Below are positions 51,905 through 62,200 of a stretch of 64,000 nucleotides of DNA, one piece after another; the stretch's first letter is position 1; the number at the start of each line of letters is the position of its first letter. The DNA comes from Streptomyces sp. yr375. Its GTDB lineage: Bacteria > Actinomycetota > Actinomycetes > Streptomycetales > Streptomycetaceae. The notes beneath the pieces were generated by a model. The model did no database searches, was not told the origin of the DNA, and saw nothing but the letters and a program-made list of their open reading frames with translations. The position numbers and the translations under genes are program-made. The stretch spans positions 39,393-103,392 of the forward strand of contig NZ_FOFF01000029.1 of the NCBI RefSeq assembly GCF_900110755.1, written 5' to 3'.

Positions 51905-54900
51905 CCGCGGCCCCCTCGGGCGCCGGGACCCGCCGGGTGCCGGGCGAGCCGAGGGCCGCGGTGAGGTCGCCGGTGTCGTCGGCGAGGAGCCGGTCGCCGT
52001 CCCAGACGAGCAGCAGCGCGGAGACGGTGTGGTCGACGGCGGTGTGCGCCAGGTCGTAGTGCGCGGCGGCGGACACGGAGGCGTGGGCGGCCCACAGGTC
52101 GTAGCCGGTCATGAACAGGTCGAGGTCGAACTGCGCGGCCAGCGACATGAGTTCACCGCGCCCGGTGTCGTCCACGCCCGCGAAGGCCTCGTCGAGGGCG
52201 AGCAGGCGCGGGGCGTGCGGGTGGGCGGAGTTGAGCATGGCGTGCGCGGCGGCGAACAGCGGCAGATGGAGCGACACCGACTGCTCACCGCCCGACAGGC
52301 GGCTGTGCCGGGCTCGGGTGAGCCGCTCCTCCGTCTTGTCGGGGCGTACCAGCTGGAACGCGAAGTGCCGCCAGCGCCGGTAGTCGAGGACCTCGGCGAG
52401 CAGTTCGCGGTAGGGCTGGTCACGGTGGCGGGCGCGGGCGTTCTTGATCTGCGCGGCGAAGTGCGTGCGCACCCGGGCGAGACCGTCCGGGCCGAGGCGG
52501 ACGGCGTCGGCGTCGAGGAGGGCGCAGACGCCGCGCTGTTCGTCGTCGAGGTGGTCGGCGAGCAGCCAGCTCACGCCGACCGTCGTCCCCGAGGACATGG
52601 TGCGCCGGCGCATGTCCGCGTTCATCCGCCGGATCAGGTCACGGGCGTCGATGGTGCGGTCGTGGATCTGCTGGGCGAGCCGGGTCAGCAGGGCGTCCTC
52701 CAGGATGCGCTGCTCGGACTCGGAGAGCAGTTCGGCCTGGTCACGGCGATGGGCGGAGATCTTCTGCGCGAAGGCCGCCACCGGCAGCGGGCCCTCCTCG
52801 TCGGCCACACGGACGACGATGACCCCGTCGGAACCGTCCCACTCGGGCCGGTAGTCCTGCCCGGCGGCGGCCAGCTGCGCCTGCAGGTCGTCCAGGGCCT
52901 TGGTGAGACGGGTGACGGACTGCTTGAGGCTGGATTCGGTGGGGGTGAGGTCGCGGGTCGCGGCGAGGATCGCCTCGTGTGCGGCGGCCACGGCTGGCGG
53001 GAGTGTCTCGCCGGCCCAGTCGGCCTCCTGGGCGGGCCAGGCGAGGCCGGGCGGGCAGCGCAGGATGTCGAGGAGTTCCCTGACGGCATACGGGCGCAGG
53101 GAGCGGGCGGTGTCCTTCTCCTCCGCCGCGGCGACCGACCGGGCCTCGGCCGCGGCTGTACGGCGGGCCTCGGCCGCCGCGGTACCCGCGATCGCGCCGT
53201 GCTGAGCGGTGCGGGCCGTCTTTGCCTCCCCCACCAGGGCGTCGATGCCGTCCTCGGTCTCCTGCACCTGGCGCATCACCTCCTGCGCCTCGGCCCCGAC
53301 GGCCTCCTGGAGGGCCTCAAGTCCCGCGGCCTCCTCGGTGTACCGGCGGCGTGCCGCGCGCTCGGTGTCCGCCGCCGCCTCCTCGTCCTCGGCGGCGACG
53401 GTGAGTCGGTCGGTGGCCGCCTCGGCCGCCTCACTCTGGCGGGCGTGTTCGCGGCGGCGGGCGGCCAGTTCACGGACCGCCGTCTCGAAGGCGCGGGTGG
53501 CGGTCTCGACGGCGTCGACGCGGTCGGTCTCGATGGCGTGTTCGGCGGCGGTGCGGCGCAGGGCGCGCTCGGCGACCGAGCAGGCGGCCACCGACTCGTC
53601 GTAGGAACCCTGGGCGGCGTCGGCGGCGTCGCGGGTGGCGCGCAGCCTCGCCGCGGCTCTGTCCAGTTCGCGCAGCGCCTCGGTGATGCCGGTGGTGCGG
53701 GGCAGGGCGGCGCGGGCCGCGGCGTACCCGTCGAGGGCGGCGTCCGTACGGGCCTGCACACGCGCCAACTCGTCGAGCTGGGCGGAGAGTTCGGCCAGGA
53801 GCGTCTCGCAGGCGGCGATCCGGGCGGCGCGCCGCCGGGCACGGGCGGTCGCGCCGACGTACTCGGCGTGCTCCTTGGTGTGGGCACCCACCAGGACACC
53901 TGCGGCGTACCGGCCGTCGGGGCTGATCTGCGGGATGCCGGTGTCGAGGTCGCCGGTGACGGCGACGGATCGCAGTACGGCGGTGATCCGAGCGGCGGTC
54001 GGGATCGCATCGCCGGCCTCGGGGACCTCGGGGACCTCGGGGCGCAGGAGGTCGGCGAGGCTCGGTCCGCTCACCGGGGAACCGGCTCGCAGCCAACCCT
54101 CGCTGCGACCGGCCGCCACAGGGGCGTCCTCGGCGGAGAGGAGGGCGTCGAGCAGGCCCGATGCCTCCAAGGCGGCTTCCAGGTCCGCCCGCTGACGGTC
54201 CGTCAGGTGATCGTCGAAGTCGACGAGCCGCCACAGCGGAACACCCCCCTCACCGGGCGCCCTCTCGGCAGTGCGGCCACGGGCCTGGGGCGGAGCGTCG
54301 TCGTGTTCGGCGGCGATCCGGTCGCGTTCGGCCTCGGTCTCGGCGCGTCGGCGCTCGACATCGGTGCGCTGGGCGCGTAGGGCGGCGAGGGAGTCACGCA
54401 GTTCCTGTACGGCGGAGGCGGTGGCCTCGGTGAAGGCGTCCGCGAGCGTGACGGGCACACCCGAGCTCTCCGCCTCGCCGGTGAGTTCGAGGGCTTCGGC
54501 GAGTCGGCCGACCCCCTCCTCGGTCAGGAGCTCACCGTGCGCCTCCGTCCACTGTCCCAGTGCCTCACGGGCCTGCTCGCGAGCGGATTCGAGAGCCGAC
54601 TCGGCGGCCGTCTCGGCGGTTTCGGCCGCGCTGACGGCCTCCTCGGCACGGTCGAGCGAGACCCGGGCGAGGTCACGGGTCTGCTCGGCGCCGCGTGCCG
54701 CCTGCTGGGCGCCGCGCACGGCCCGGACGCCCTCGTGGCGGGCCGCGGCGAGTGCGGCGGAGCGTTCGGCGAGGCGGGTGGGCTCGGCGTCGGCCGGGGT
54801 CCAGGGGAGACCGGCGGTGTGGGCGTGGTCGGCGACGGCGGCGGCGTCCCGGGAGACTGCGGCGTCGAGTTCGGCGGCGAGCCGCGCGGCGTGCTCGGCC

Positions 54901-56003
54901 TCGGCGCGAGCGCGGCCGGTAGCAGCCGTACGGCGTTCACGGTCGGCGGTCGCCTGCCGGGCGGTCTGCTCGCAGGTGCGCACCAGGCGTTCCAGGTCGG
55001 CCAGTTGCTCGACGGCCTGGTAGGCGGAGGAGGAGCGCAGCTGGTCGAGGCGGGCGCGCTGGGCGGCGAGCGAGGCGTCGGCCGACTCGGCGGTCGTCTC
55101 GGCGGCGGCCTGCCGTTCACGGGCCTGAGCCAGGTCCGTGGTGGCGGTGCGCAGCGCGGCGGCGCGCTCGGCGGTCTCGGTACGGCGGACGGTGAGCCGG
55201 TCCGCGGCGGCGCGGGCGTGGACCCGCAGGTAGGTGGAGTAGCTCGCGAGGAAGGCGCGGGTGGCGTCGTCGGCGGCGGCCAGTCCCTCCAGGGTGCGCT
55301 GCACGGACTCCATGTCGTCGAAGGAGCGGGCGGCCTCGGCGATCAGGTCGTCGTCGAGGGGGCGCAGACCGGCGGTGAGGGTGTCGGAGAGCTTGGCCGG
55401 GTCGAGGTTCTTGGCGAGCTGCGGGCGGCGCAGCGTGAGGATCAGAGTGAGCAGTTGCTCGTACCTCTCCGGGCCGAGACCGAACAGGCGCTGGTCTACG
55501 GCGGCGCGGTAGTCGGCCGTGGAGGCGATCAGCTCGCGTCCGAGTTCGGCGGCGAGTTGCTTCTTCGTCATCGGCCGGTCGTCGTGGGTGAGGAGGGAGA
55601 AGTCCTCGCCGACGCGGCCCTCTGCCACGAAGTGCCAGCGGGCGGGTGTGTCACGGTGGCGCTGGGCGTGCAGCCCGATGCCGCAGGTGACGGCCTCGCC
55701 CGTCTCCCGGTGGGTGAACTCGATCCAGACGTAGCCGAGCGCGCTGTCCTGCCCTCGGAAGAGCAGGTTGGACTTCATCGTGCGGTCCTCGGCGGCGAAC
55801 GGGTTGAGCCGTTTGGGGTCGATACGGCCGTCGAGGACGAAGGGGAAGAGGACTTCGAGGGCCTTGGTCTTGCCGGATCCGTTGGGGCCGCGCAGCACCA
55901 GCCAGCCGCCGGCGAAGGAGAACTCCTCGTCCCGGTAGTCCCACAGGTTGATGATCCCGGCGCGGGTAGGGACGTAGCGCGCTGCTGGGGCGGGGGTGCT
56001 CAC
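51894..56003 (-). CDS. jetC: Wadjet JetC-like SMC ATPase (TIGR02680 type)
   Basis: 1369 residues. Walker A is LRGPNGSGKTKALEVLFPF near residue 40. Long Ala/Glu/Arg-rich coiled coils span roughly 230-480 and 720-1000, with a hinge-like globular part between. The C-terminal head carries the signature SRLSGGEQSVSLHLPLF and Walker B RLLALDEAFAGVDD. This is the SMC motor that extrudes plasmid loops. The GTG start overlaps the jetB stop (GTGA). Confidence 0.93.
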   Translation of the reverse strand: MSTPAPAARYVPTRAGIINLWDYRDEEFSFAGGWLVLRGPNGSGKTKALEVLFPFVLDGRIDPKRLNPFAAEDRTMKSNLLFRGQDSALGYVWIEFTHRETGEAVTCGIGLHAQRHRDTPARWHFVAEGRVGEDFSLLTHDDRPMTKKQLAAELGRELIASTADYRAAVDQRLFGLGPERYEQLLTLILTLRRPQLAKNLDPAKLSDTLTAGLRPLDDDLIAEAARSFDDMESVQRTLEGLAAADDATRAFLASYSTYLRVHARAAADRLTVRRTETAERAAALRTATTDLAQARERQAAAETTAESADASLAAQRARLDQLRSSSAYQAVEQLADLERLVRTCEQTARQATADRERRTAATGRARAEAEHAARLAAELDAAVSRDAAAVADHAHTAGLPWTPADAEPTRLAERSAALAAARHEGVRAVRGAQQAARGAEQTRDLARVSLDRAEEAVSAAETAETAAESALESAREQAREALGQWTEAHGELLTEEGVGRLAEALELTGEAESSGVPVTLADAFTEATASAVQELRDSLAALRAQRTDVERRRAETEAERDRIAAEHDDAPPQARGRTAERAPGEGGVPLWRLVDFDDHLTDRQRADLEAALEASGLLDALLSAEDAPVAAGRSEGWLRAGSPVSGPSLADLLRPEVPEVPEAGDAIPTAARITAVLRSVAVTGDLDTGIPQISPDGRYAAGVLVGAHTKEHAEYVGATARARRRAARIAACETLLAELSAQLDELARVQARTDAALDGYAAARAALPRTTGITEALRELDRAAARLRATRDAADAAQGSYDESVAACSVAERALRRTAAEHAIETDRVDAVETATRAFETAVRELAARRREHARQSEAAEAATDRLTVAAEDEEAAADTERAARRRYTEEAAGLEALQEAVGAEAQEVMRQVQETEDGIDALVGEAKTARTAQHGAIAGTAAAEARRTAAAEARSVAAAEEKDTARSLRPYAVRELLDILRCPPGLAWPAQEADWAGETLPPAVAAAHEAILAATRDLTPTESSLKQSVTRLTKALDDLQAQLAAAGQDYRPEWDGSDGVIVVRVADEEGPLPVAAFAQKISAHRRDQAELLSESEQRILEDALLTRLAQQIHDRTIDARDLIRRMNADMRRRTMSSGTTVGVSWLLADHLDDEQRGVCALLDADAVRLGPDGLARVRTHFAAQIKNARARHRDQPYRELLAEVLDYRRWRHFAFQLVRPDKTEERLTRARHSRLSGGEQSVSLHLPLFAAAHAMLNSAHPHAPRLLALDEAFAGVDDTGRGELMSLAAQFDLDLFMTGYDLWAAHASVSAAAHYDLAHTAVDHTVSALLLVWDGDRLLADDTGDLTAALGSPGTRRVPAPEGAAVVH

Positions 56004-57442
56004 GGAGTCGGGTCCTCGGCGGTGTCGTTGACGGTGTCGTCGGCGAACAGGGCGGTCTGAGAGGGCGGCCCGGCCACCGTACGGGTCTTCACCCGGGCCG
56101 TGACCCCCCGATAGCGGGCGATCAGCGGCAGGGCGAGGGCCCCGCCGTCGACCCGGGCGATCAGCGACATGGCGGCCAGCAGGTCGAGCGCCTGGCCGAG
56201 CAACCGGTCCGGGTCGCCGCGCAGATCGGCGGCGAAGCCCGCGCCGTACTCGGTGGTGATCTCCTTGAGCCTGCCCCGCAGCCAGGAGTCCGTGACGAAG
56301 GGGTAGCGGGTCTCCGCCGGCTCCCGGCCCTCGTCGTCGGGCGTCTCGTACACAGACACCTCGTACGCCGACTCCTCGTCCGGCTCGGCGAGTTCGGCGA
56401 CCAGTCCACGCGACGGCAGGGCCGCGTCGATACGCCGGGCGCGGACCGTCAGGCGTTCGGCGGCGGTGGGCACGGGCAGCAGTTCGAGAGCGTGCCGTCC
56501 GGAACGCTGCACGGCGGCGCTGATCCGGGCGGCAAGGAGCAGCGCGGCCTGCGCGACGGTACCGCCGCCGGGGAAGCGGATGTCGGACAGCCTGCCAGAG
56601 GTGTCGATGAGCGCCACGCCCTCGGCCCTCCGCTCCACCGTCAACCCGGTCAGTCGCTCCAGGTCCTCGGCGAGGGCGGGGGCCCGCAGCTGGCCCAGGA
56701 GTTCGGTGTCGGCGTCGGCGTAGTACGCGACCGGGTTCTCCAGCACCAGGCGGCGGGCGCGGCGGGCCTGGTCGCGGCGCTGAGCGGCACGGCCTGCGGA
56801 CAGGCCCAGCGCGCCGGAGGAGTCCAGCAGCGCGGTGACCGAGGTCAGATGCTGCAGGACCCGGGTCGGGTGGTGGACGGCGAGGAGGATCTCGCGGTCG
56901 ATGTCGTACAGGGCCTCGGCGCGTTCGGGATCGCCGGCCCAGGCGGTGGCGGAGCCGTCGGCGAGGGTGAGCGCGCCGCGTTCGGTGAGCCAGGTGACGG
57001 CGTCGACGAAGGCGTCCCGGTCGGGTTTGCGGGCGGTGTCGAGGCCGAGTCCGTCGATGCGTACGGCGTCGGCGGCGACCGCGTCGGCCAGTTCGCCGAG
57101 CGCCACCTGCGCGCCGTGGCGGCCCAGCGCCGCGAGGGTGAGCACGAGGTAGGCGTAGCGGCGGCGGTCGAAGGGGCGGCCCGCTCGGGTGAGGGCCGGG
57201 CGGGTGGTGTCCAGGCCGTCCTGGGCGCGCTGGAGCCGGACGGTGTCGGCGGTGGTGACGAGCCGGTACCCGAGTGCCTCCATCAGGTCGGTGCGCAACT
57301 GGTCGGCCCAGCGGCGCACCGTCGCCAGCGCCGCCTTGTCCGGGTACCCGGACGTGACCAGCGGGTGCCGCAGGACGAGCCGTACCGCCTTCTGGTAGTC
57401 GGCGAGTTCGAGCGGGGTGATGCCTTCGGCAACACGGCTCAT
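56000..57442 (-). CDS. jetB: Wadjet JetB-like subunit (DUF2398, TIGR02678 type)
   Basis: 480 residues from ATG 57442. LELADYQKAVRLVLRHPLVT at the start and winged-helix-like segments (VDAVTWLTERGALTLADG, RYPFVTDSWLRGRLKEITTE) match DUF2398, the MukE-like/kite subunit of SMC complexes. It follows jetA with a 13-base gap containing a six-codon mini-ORF (ATG overlapping the jetA stop, ending TGA over this ATG), which could couple translation. Confidence 0.88.
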   Translation of the reverse strand: MSRVAEGITPLELADYQKAVRLVLRHPLVTSGYPDKAALATVRRWADQLRTDLMEALGYRLVTTADTVRLQRAQDGLDTTRPALTRAGRPFDRRRYAYLVLTLAALGRHGAQVALGELADAVAADAVRIDGLGLDTARKPDRDAFVDAVTWLTERGALTLADGSATAWAGDPERAEALYDIDREILLAVHHPTRVLQHLTSVTALLDSSGALGLSAGRAAQRRDQARRARRLVLENPVAYYADADTELLGQLRAPALAEDLERLTGLTVERRAEGVALIDTSGRLSDIRFPGGGTVAQAALLLAARISAAVQRSGRHALELLPVPTAAERLTVRARRIDAALPSRGLVAELAEPDEESAYEVSVYETPDDEGREPAETRYPFVTDSWLRGRLKEITTEYGAGFAADLRGDPDRLLGQALDLLAAMSLIARVDGGALALPLIARYRGVTARVKTRTVAGPPSQTALFADDTVNDTAEDPTP

Positions 57443-57455
57443 ACGACGGCCTCGC

Positions 57456-59003
57456 TCATGTGGTGACCTCCAGGCGCAGCCCCTCGAGATGGAGACGGCC
57501 GCGCACGGTGTCGACGGTGGTGGAGCCCTCGGCGGGGGTGAGGGTGAGCCGTACCCCGTGGGCGGAGCCAGAGGCGGCGGCGATCCGGCGGCTGGTGGGT
57601 ACGCGGGCGGCGAGCGCCACGTCCAGCAGGGCCAGCAGGGCGCGTGTCTCGGGCTCATCGAGGGTCCGGCCGTACACGCCGTCAGAGGCGAGGGAGTTCG
57701 CGGCGCCGCGGCGCTCGGCCTGCTCCTTGAGCTGCTCGGCGCGGAGCAGGGCCCGCCGGTCGTCGTCGCGTTCGATGCGGCCGGGGCCGTGCAGGGCGGG
57801 GGTGCGGCCGGACTGGACGAGGGTGCGGGCGAGTTCGACCGGCTCGGCCTCCCACCAGGACGTACGAGACGGGATCCGCTCGGGGTCGGCGTACGGGACC
57901 GCGATGTGGCGGGGCGCGCCGAGCCCGAAGACGGCCTGGAACAGGGCGTGCGCGTCCTCGTCGTTCTCGCAGGAGGTGAACCACTGGGCGAGGTGGCGCA
58001 GTTGGCTCTCCCGGCTCACCCCGCCCCGGCGGGCCTCGGTGACCCGGCGCAGCAGGGCGAGGACGGAGCGGATCGCGGTGACGGTGGCGTCCTGCAGCCG
58101 CTCGGTCTCGCTGTGCTCGCGCTCCGCGAACCAGTGGACGATGCCGTCCCACCGGTGCCGCCAGTCCGCGAGGCGCTCGGCGGGGCTGCGGAAGAGCCGT
58201 TCGTCGGCCTCGGCCGCGAACTCGACCATGCGGTCCACACCGGTGGCCGCGGCCTTCTCGACCGCCTCGGCGAGCAGCGGGGCGTAGCGCCCGAGTTCGG
58301 CGGTGAACTCCCGCATGTGCGCGAGGAGCGTGTCCTTGTGGGCGAGGAACACCTCGGGCCGGGTGTCGTTGGTGCGCGCCAGGTCGCCCAGCATGAGGTA
58401 GAAACGGGCGGCACGCTGCGCCATCTCGTTCAGCACCGAGTCGAGACGGCCGAGCTTGCGGTACACCTCCTCGCCGTCGCCCGCCGTGTTGGCCTCGGCC
58501 AGCGCTCGCAGGTCACCGAGGATGTCGGGGAAGACGAGGCGGGAGAGCTGGGCGTCCTCCAGGCTCGCGCCGAGCACGTCCTCCACCGCCCGGTACGCCC
58601 GGTACCCGGCCTGGGTGAACTGGTACACGTAGTGCCGGTTGCGGTACTCGGCGAGGTTCGCGGCGCGCGTCCCGTCGTACGACCGGTCCAGCACCTGCCA
58701 GTCCGCGAGCGCGTCGAGCAACGGCTGCACACCGGCCGACCCGCCCACCGCGCCCGCGGCGGGATGGTCGGCGGCGAGCCGCTCCAGCAGTCCCACCGCG
58801 TCCGAGGCGTGCAGCAGCACCTGGTAGTTGGCACGTCCGCGGTCGAAGGCCCGCAGCAGCCACAGGTACTCGTGACGCTTCTCGGCGGCGGCGAAGTGGA
58901 ACAGCCGCAGCCGGTCGTCGAGGGAGAACGCGTCGATACCGAACGCGCCCTCGTCGACGGGGTCCGCGGCATCGGGCTCCGGGACGTCGGGCTCGTCACT
59001 CAC
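57456..59003 (-). CDS. jetA: Wadjet JetA-like subunit (DUF2397, TIGR02677 type)
   Basis: 515 residues from the GTG at 59003 (SDEPDVPEPD), with AAGGGAAG about 10 bases upstream. The frame is open to 59090 but the extension is unlike the family. RLFHFAAAEKRHEYLWLLRA, FDRGRANYQVLLHASDAV and ESQLRHLAQWFTSCENDEDA fit DUF2397, the kleisin-like subunit that bridges the SMC heads. First gene of the jetABCD operon. Confidence 0.88.
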   Translation of the reverse strand: MSDEPDVPEPDAADPVDEGAFGIDAFSLDDRLRLFHFAAAEKRHEYLWLLRAFDRGRANYQVLLHASDAVGLLERLAADHPAAGAVGGSAGVQPLLDALADWQVLDRSYDGTRAANLAEYRNRHYVYQFTQAGYRAYRAVEDVLGASLEDAQLSRLVFPDILGDLRALAEANTAGDGEEVYRKLGRLDSVLNEMAQRAARFYLMLGDLARTNDTRPEVFLAHKDTLLAHMREFTAELGRYAPLLAEAVEKAAATGVDRMVEFAAEADERLFRSPAERLADWRHRWDGIVHWFAEREHSETERLQDATVTAIRSVLALLRRVTEARRGGVSRESQLRHLAQWFTSCENDEDAHALFQAVFGLGAPRHIAVPYADPERIPSRTSWWEAEPVELARTLVQSGRTPALHGPGRIERDDDRRALLRAEQLKEQAERRGAANSLASDGVYGRTLDEPETRALLALLDVALAARVPTSRRIAAASGSAHGVRLTLTPAEGSTTVDTVRGRLHLEGLRLEVTT

Positions 59004-59203
59004 GGAACTGTGGGCTTCCCTTCTCCCCTGCTTCGGCCGGCACACGTCCGGCCGAAGGTGTACCAGCCGATCCACACCAGTCTGCCGCACCCCGCTCGGT
59101 GCGTGTGAGCCGCTCCTCGGCCCATGCCACTTGTGCTACTATGCGCCCGTTTCACGCTCCCTGCCGGGCTGTGGCCCCCGTAGGGACCCGCCCTGTGGCC
59201 GGC

Positions 59204-62200
59204 TCAGCGGCGGATCGCCGCGTACGCCCCGAGCCACCCCGTCCCCAGCCGGTCACCACCCCTGGTGAAGACGGCCGCGCCGCTGCTGCCGGGCGAGTTT
59301 TCCGACGGGTCGTCGGGCGGCAGGAGCAAGGTGGCCGCCTCGCCGTCGCCGCTGTGCAGCGTGGTGGTCGCGCCGTTCCACAGCCGGATCACCGAGCCCG
59401 GTGGGGCCGCCACCCGCAACCTGTCCTCCCGCAGGTCCAGGTGGACGCCTGTGGCACGCTCCGCGAGCAGCGCGCGGTAGCGATCCGGGGTCAGGGCGCA
59501 GTCGTTCGGCGGTGTCGTGCCGCTCCAGTCCGGGGCATCGACGCCGCGGGCGCGGGCCGCGCGCCACATTCGGGGAACGAGATCGGACGCGAGCGGCGCG
59601 GTGGCCATCCGCTCGCACATCCACAGCAGCCGTCCCGCTCCCCGTCCGGGCCCCAGGGCGCGCCACCGGATGCGCTGGGCCAGATCACCGGCGACCACGG
59701 CAGCCCAGGGGTGGACCGTGCCGAGGGGACCCTGCGCACCGAGCCAGGCCAGATAGCGCTGGGCTTCTTCCAGGATGCCGGTCATGGAGTCGACCGGGAT
59801 GCCGAGGACGTAACCGGGACGGCCGCGGAAGAGGCCCGGTCGGTCGGCGACGAGGTGGAGGACCGCGCGGGCGAGGTCGCCGGCCACCGGCTTCGACGCG
59901 TCCTCCTCCGGCTCGTCGCTCTCCTCCGGCTCCTCGTGCTCCCGCTCCGTCTCGCGCAGGACGCGCCGCAGCGCCACGCGGGCCCGGTCGGTGAACGGCG
60001 CCTGTTCGAGCACCGGGAGGCGGGTGCTGAGCAGGGCCGCCAGCGACCGCTCGGCGGTGAAGGCGTCTTCGGGTACGGGGGCTTCCCGCACCGCGGTGGC
60101 CAGTTCGTCGGCGAGGACGGCGTCGACCATGAAGCGGCTGGTCAGCCTGCCCAGCGGGCTGGTCTCCCAGCAGCCCTCGTCGGCGATGGCGCGCAGACAA
60201 CCCGCCGCCGTGAGGAACCTCGCCGCTTCACGCAGTGGTTCGACGCCGGCGTGTCCCTGGTGTGCGGCCAGCGTCCCCGACCACCACCGCTCCGCCTCCT
60301 CCACGCCGCCCACCCGTTCCTGGACGGCCTCCGCCAGGAGGTGGTCGGGCAGGTGGTCGCCCAGCCGTGACCGCACCGTGTATCCGGCGGCGAGCCGGGC
60401 CTGCCAGTGCGCCCGTTCCCCCGGGTCGGCGAGCAGGAACGCCCAGCCCTCGCGCTCTCCGGCGCCGATGCGGCCGGCCCGCCCGAACATCTGCTGGACC
60501 ATGGACACCTCGACGCGGTCCAGGCCGATGGTGGTGTCGGCGACGATCACGGCCCGGGCGGGGAGGTTGACGCCCGCGGCGAGGGTGGAGGTGGCGACCA
60601 GGATGTCTGCCTCGCGGGCTCGGAAGGCCTGCTCGGCGTGCCGCTTGTAGGGCCAGTCCCGGTAGTGGAGCCGCACCCCGGCCTTGGTGCACAGCCGCTC
60701 GACGAGTTCGGCGTCGTCCGCGTCGACGCCTGCGGTCGACACGCCACGGTCGGCGGCCAGCGCCAGCGCGGTCGCCCGCACCCGTCGCTTGCTGCCGCAG
60801 AACACCAGCACGCTGCCGCCGTCCGCACCGACCCCGCGGGCGATCCGTACAGCGGCCTCGGTGCGGACGGCGGCCCGCGCCGCCCAGTCCGCTTCTTCCG
60901 CCGTCGGCAGGACCGGCAGCTGCCAGGTCAGCCGGGTGGGCCGCCAGGCGGTGCGGACCAGGCGAGCGCCCAGCCACTCGGCGACCTCGTCCGCGTTGGC
61001 GACCGTCGCCGACAGCCCGACGATCCGCGCGCCCGCACCGTCCTCCCGTACCCGCGTGAGCAGCGCCTCCAGTACGGCGCCACGCACCGGATCGCCGAGG
61101 AGATGGATCTCGTCGACGACCAGACAGCCCACCTCGGCGAGCGCGTCGCGCAACGATCCCGCACGGCAGATCGCCTCGAACTTCTCCGTCGTCGCCACCC
61201 ACACATCGGCCGCCCGGATCAGCCCGGAGTCCACGGCGGCCTCCCCGGTCAGCCGTACCACGCGCAGACCCCGGCGCCGCCACAGCTGGAGCTCCCGGTC
61301 GAGTTCGTCGGTGAGCGAGCGCTGAGGCACCAGCCAGGCGGCCTTCTCGCCCCGGGCGTGTGCGTCCAGCGCCGCGACCATGCCGATCGGGGTCTTGCCC
61401 GCGCCGGTGGGCGCCACCACCACCAGATGCCCGGTGCCCTCCCGTACGACGGGAACGGCAGCCGCCTGGGCCGGGTTGAACGACGGATGCGGCAGCAGCG
61501 CGGCCCACTCGGCGGGCACCAACTCCCCAACGGGCACGTACGCATCGCCGTCGTCCTCCGGCAACTTCTCCAAACCGTCCCACTGCGCGGCGAAGGCATC
61601 CCTGGCCGCCAACGCCCAGGGACCCGCGGCCGGGACAGCGCCACCCGGACCGACCGCGACCACATCTGTACGGCCGCCCAACTCATTGACCGTGCCGATC
61701 TCTTCGGCCTCTTCCCAGTAGCGGCTGACCCGGTACGGGACGCCGTGCTTCGCGAGCCAGGTCCGCAGCGCGTCGTATCCCGGCCCCTCGGGCAGGATCA
61801 CCCGCACGTCCTCCGCCGCCGCGACCGCCTCCTCGGTGGGGCGCCAGTCCGGATCGGTCACCTTGCACCACAACAGGGCCCGCTGCTCGGCCTGCTCCGG
61901 CACGGCCAGGTCGTCCGGCCACGCCGGAGGGTGTCCCCCGCGCATTGCCCCGGGGAACTGCCCGGGGCCGCGGATCGCGGTCACGCTGACCCCGGGACCA
62001 CTCGGGCAGGGCCCCAGCGGCACGGACACGGCCGCCGAAGACGCTGCCGTGAGCTGGTCGTACGTCTTCACCCCCAAGTCAGCGAGACTGAACGCGGTGG
62101 GGCAGCCAGGACAGACCAGCGCGACATACCGGTACACCCGCCCCTGCGACTCGTACGGCCTGCGCAGCGCGTGCAACTCCCCCTCACAGACGGGACAACG

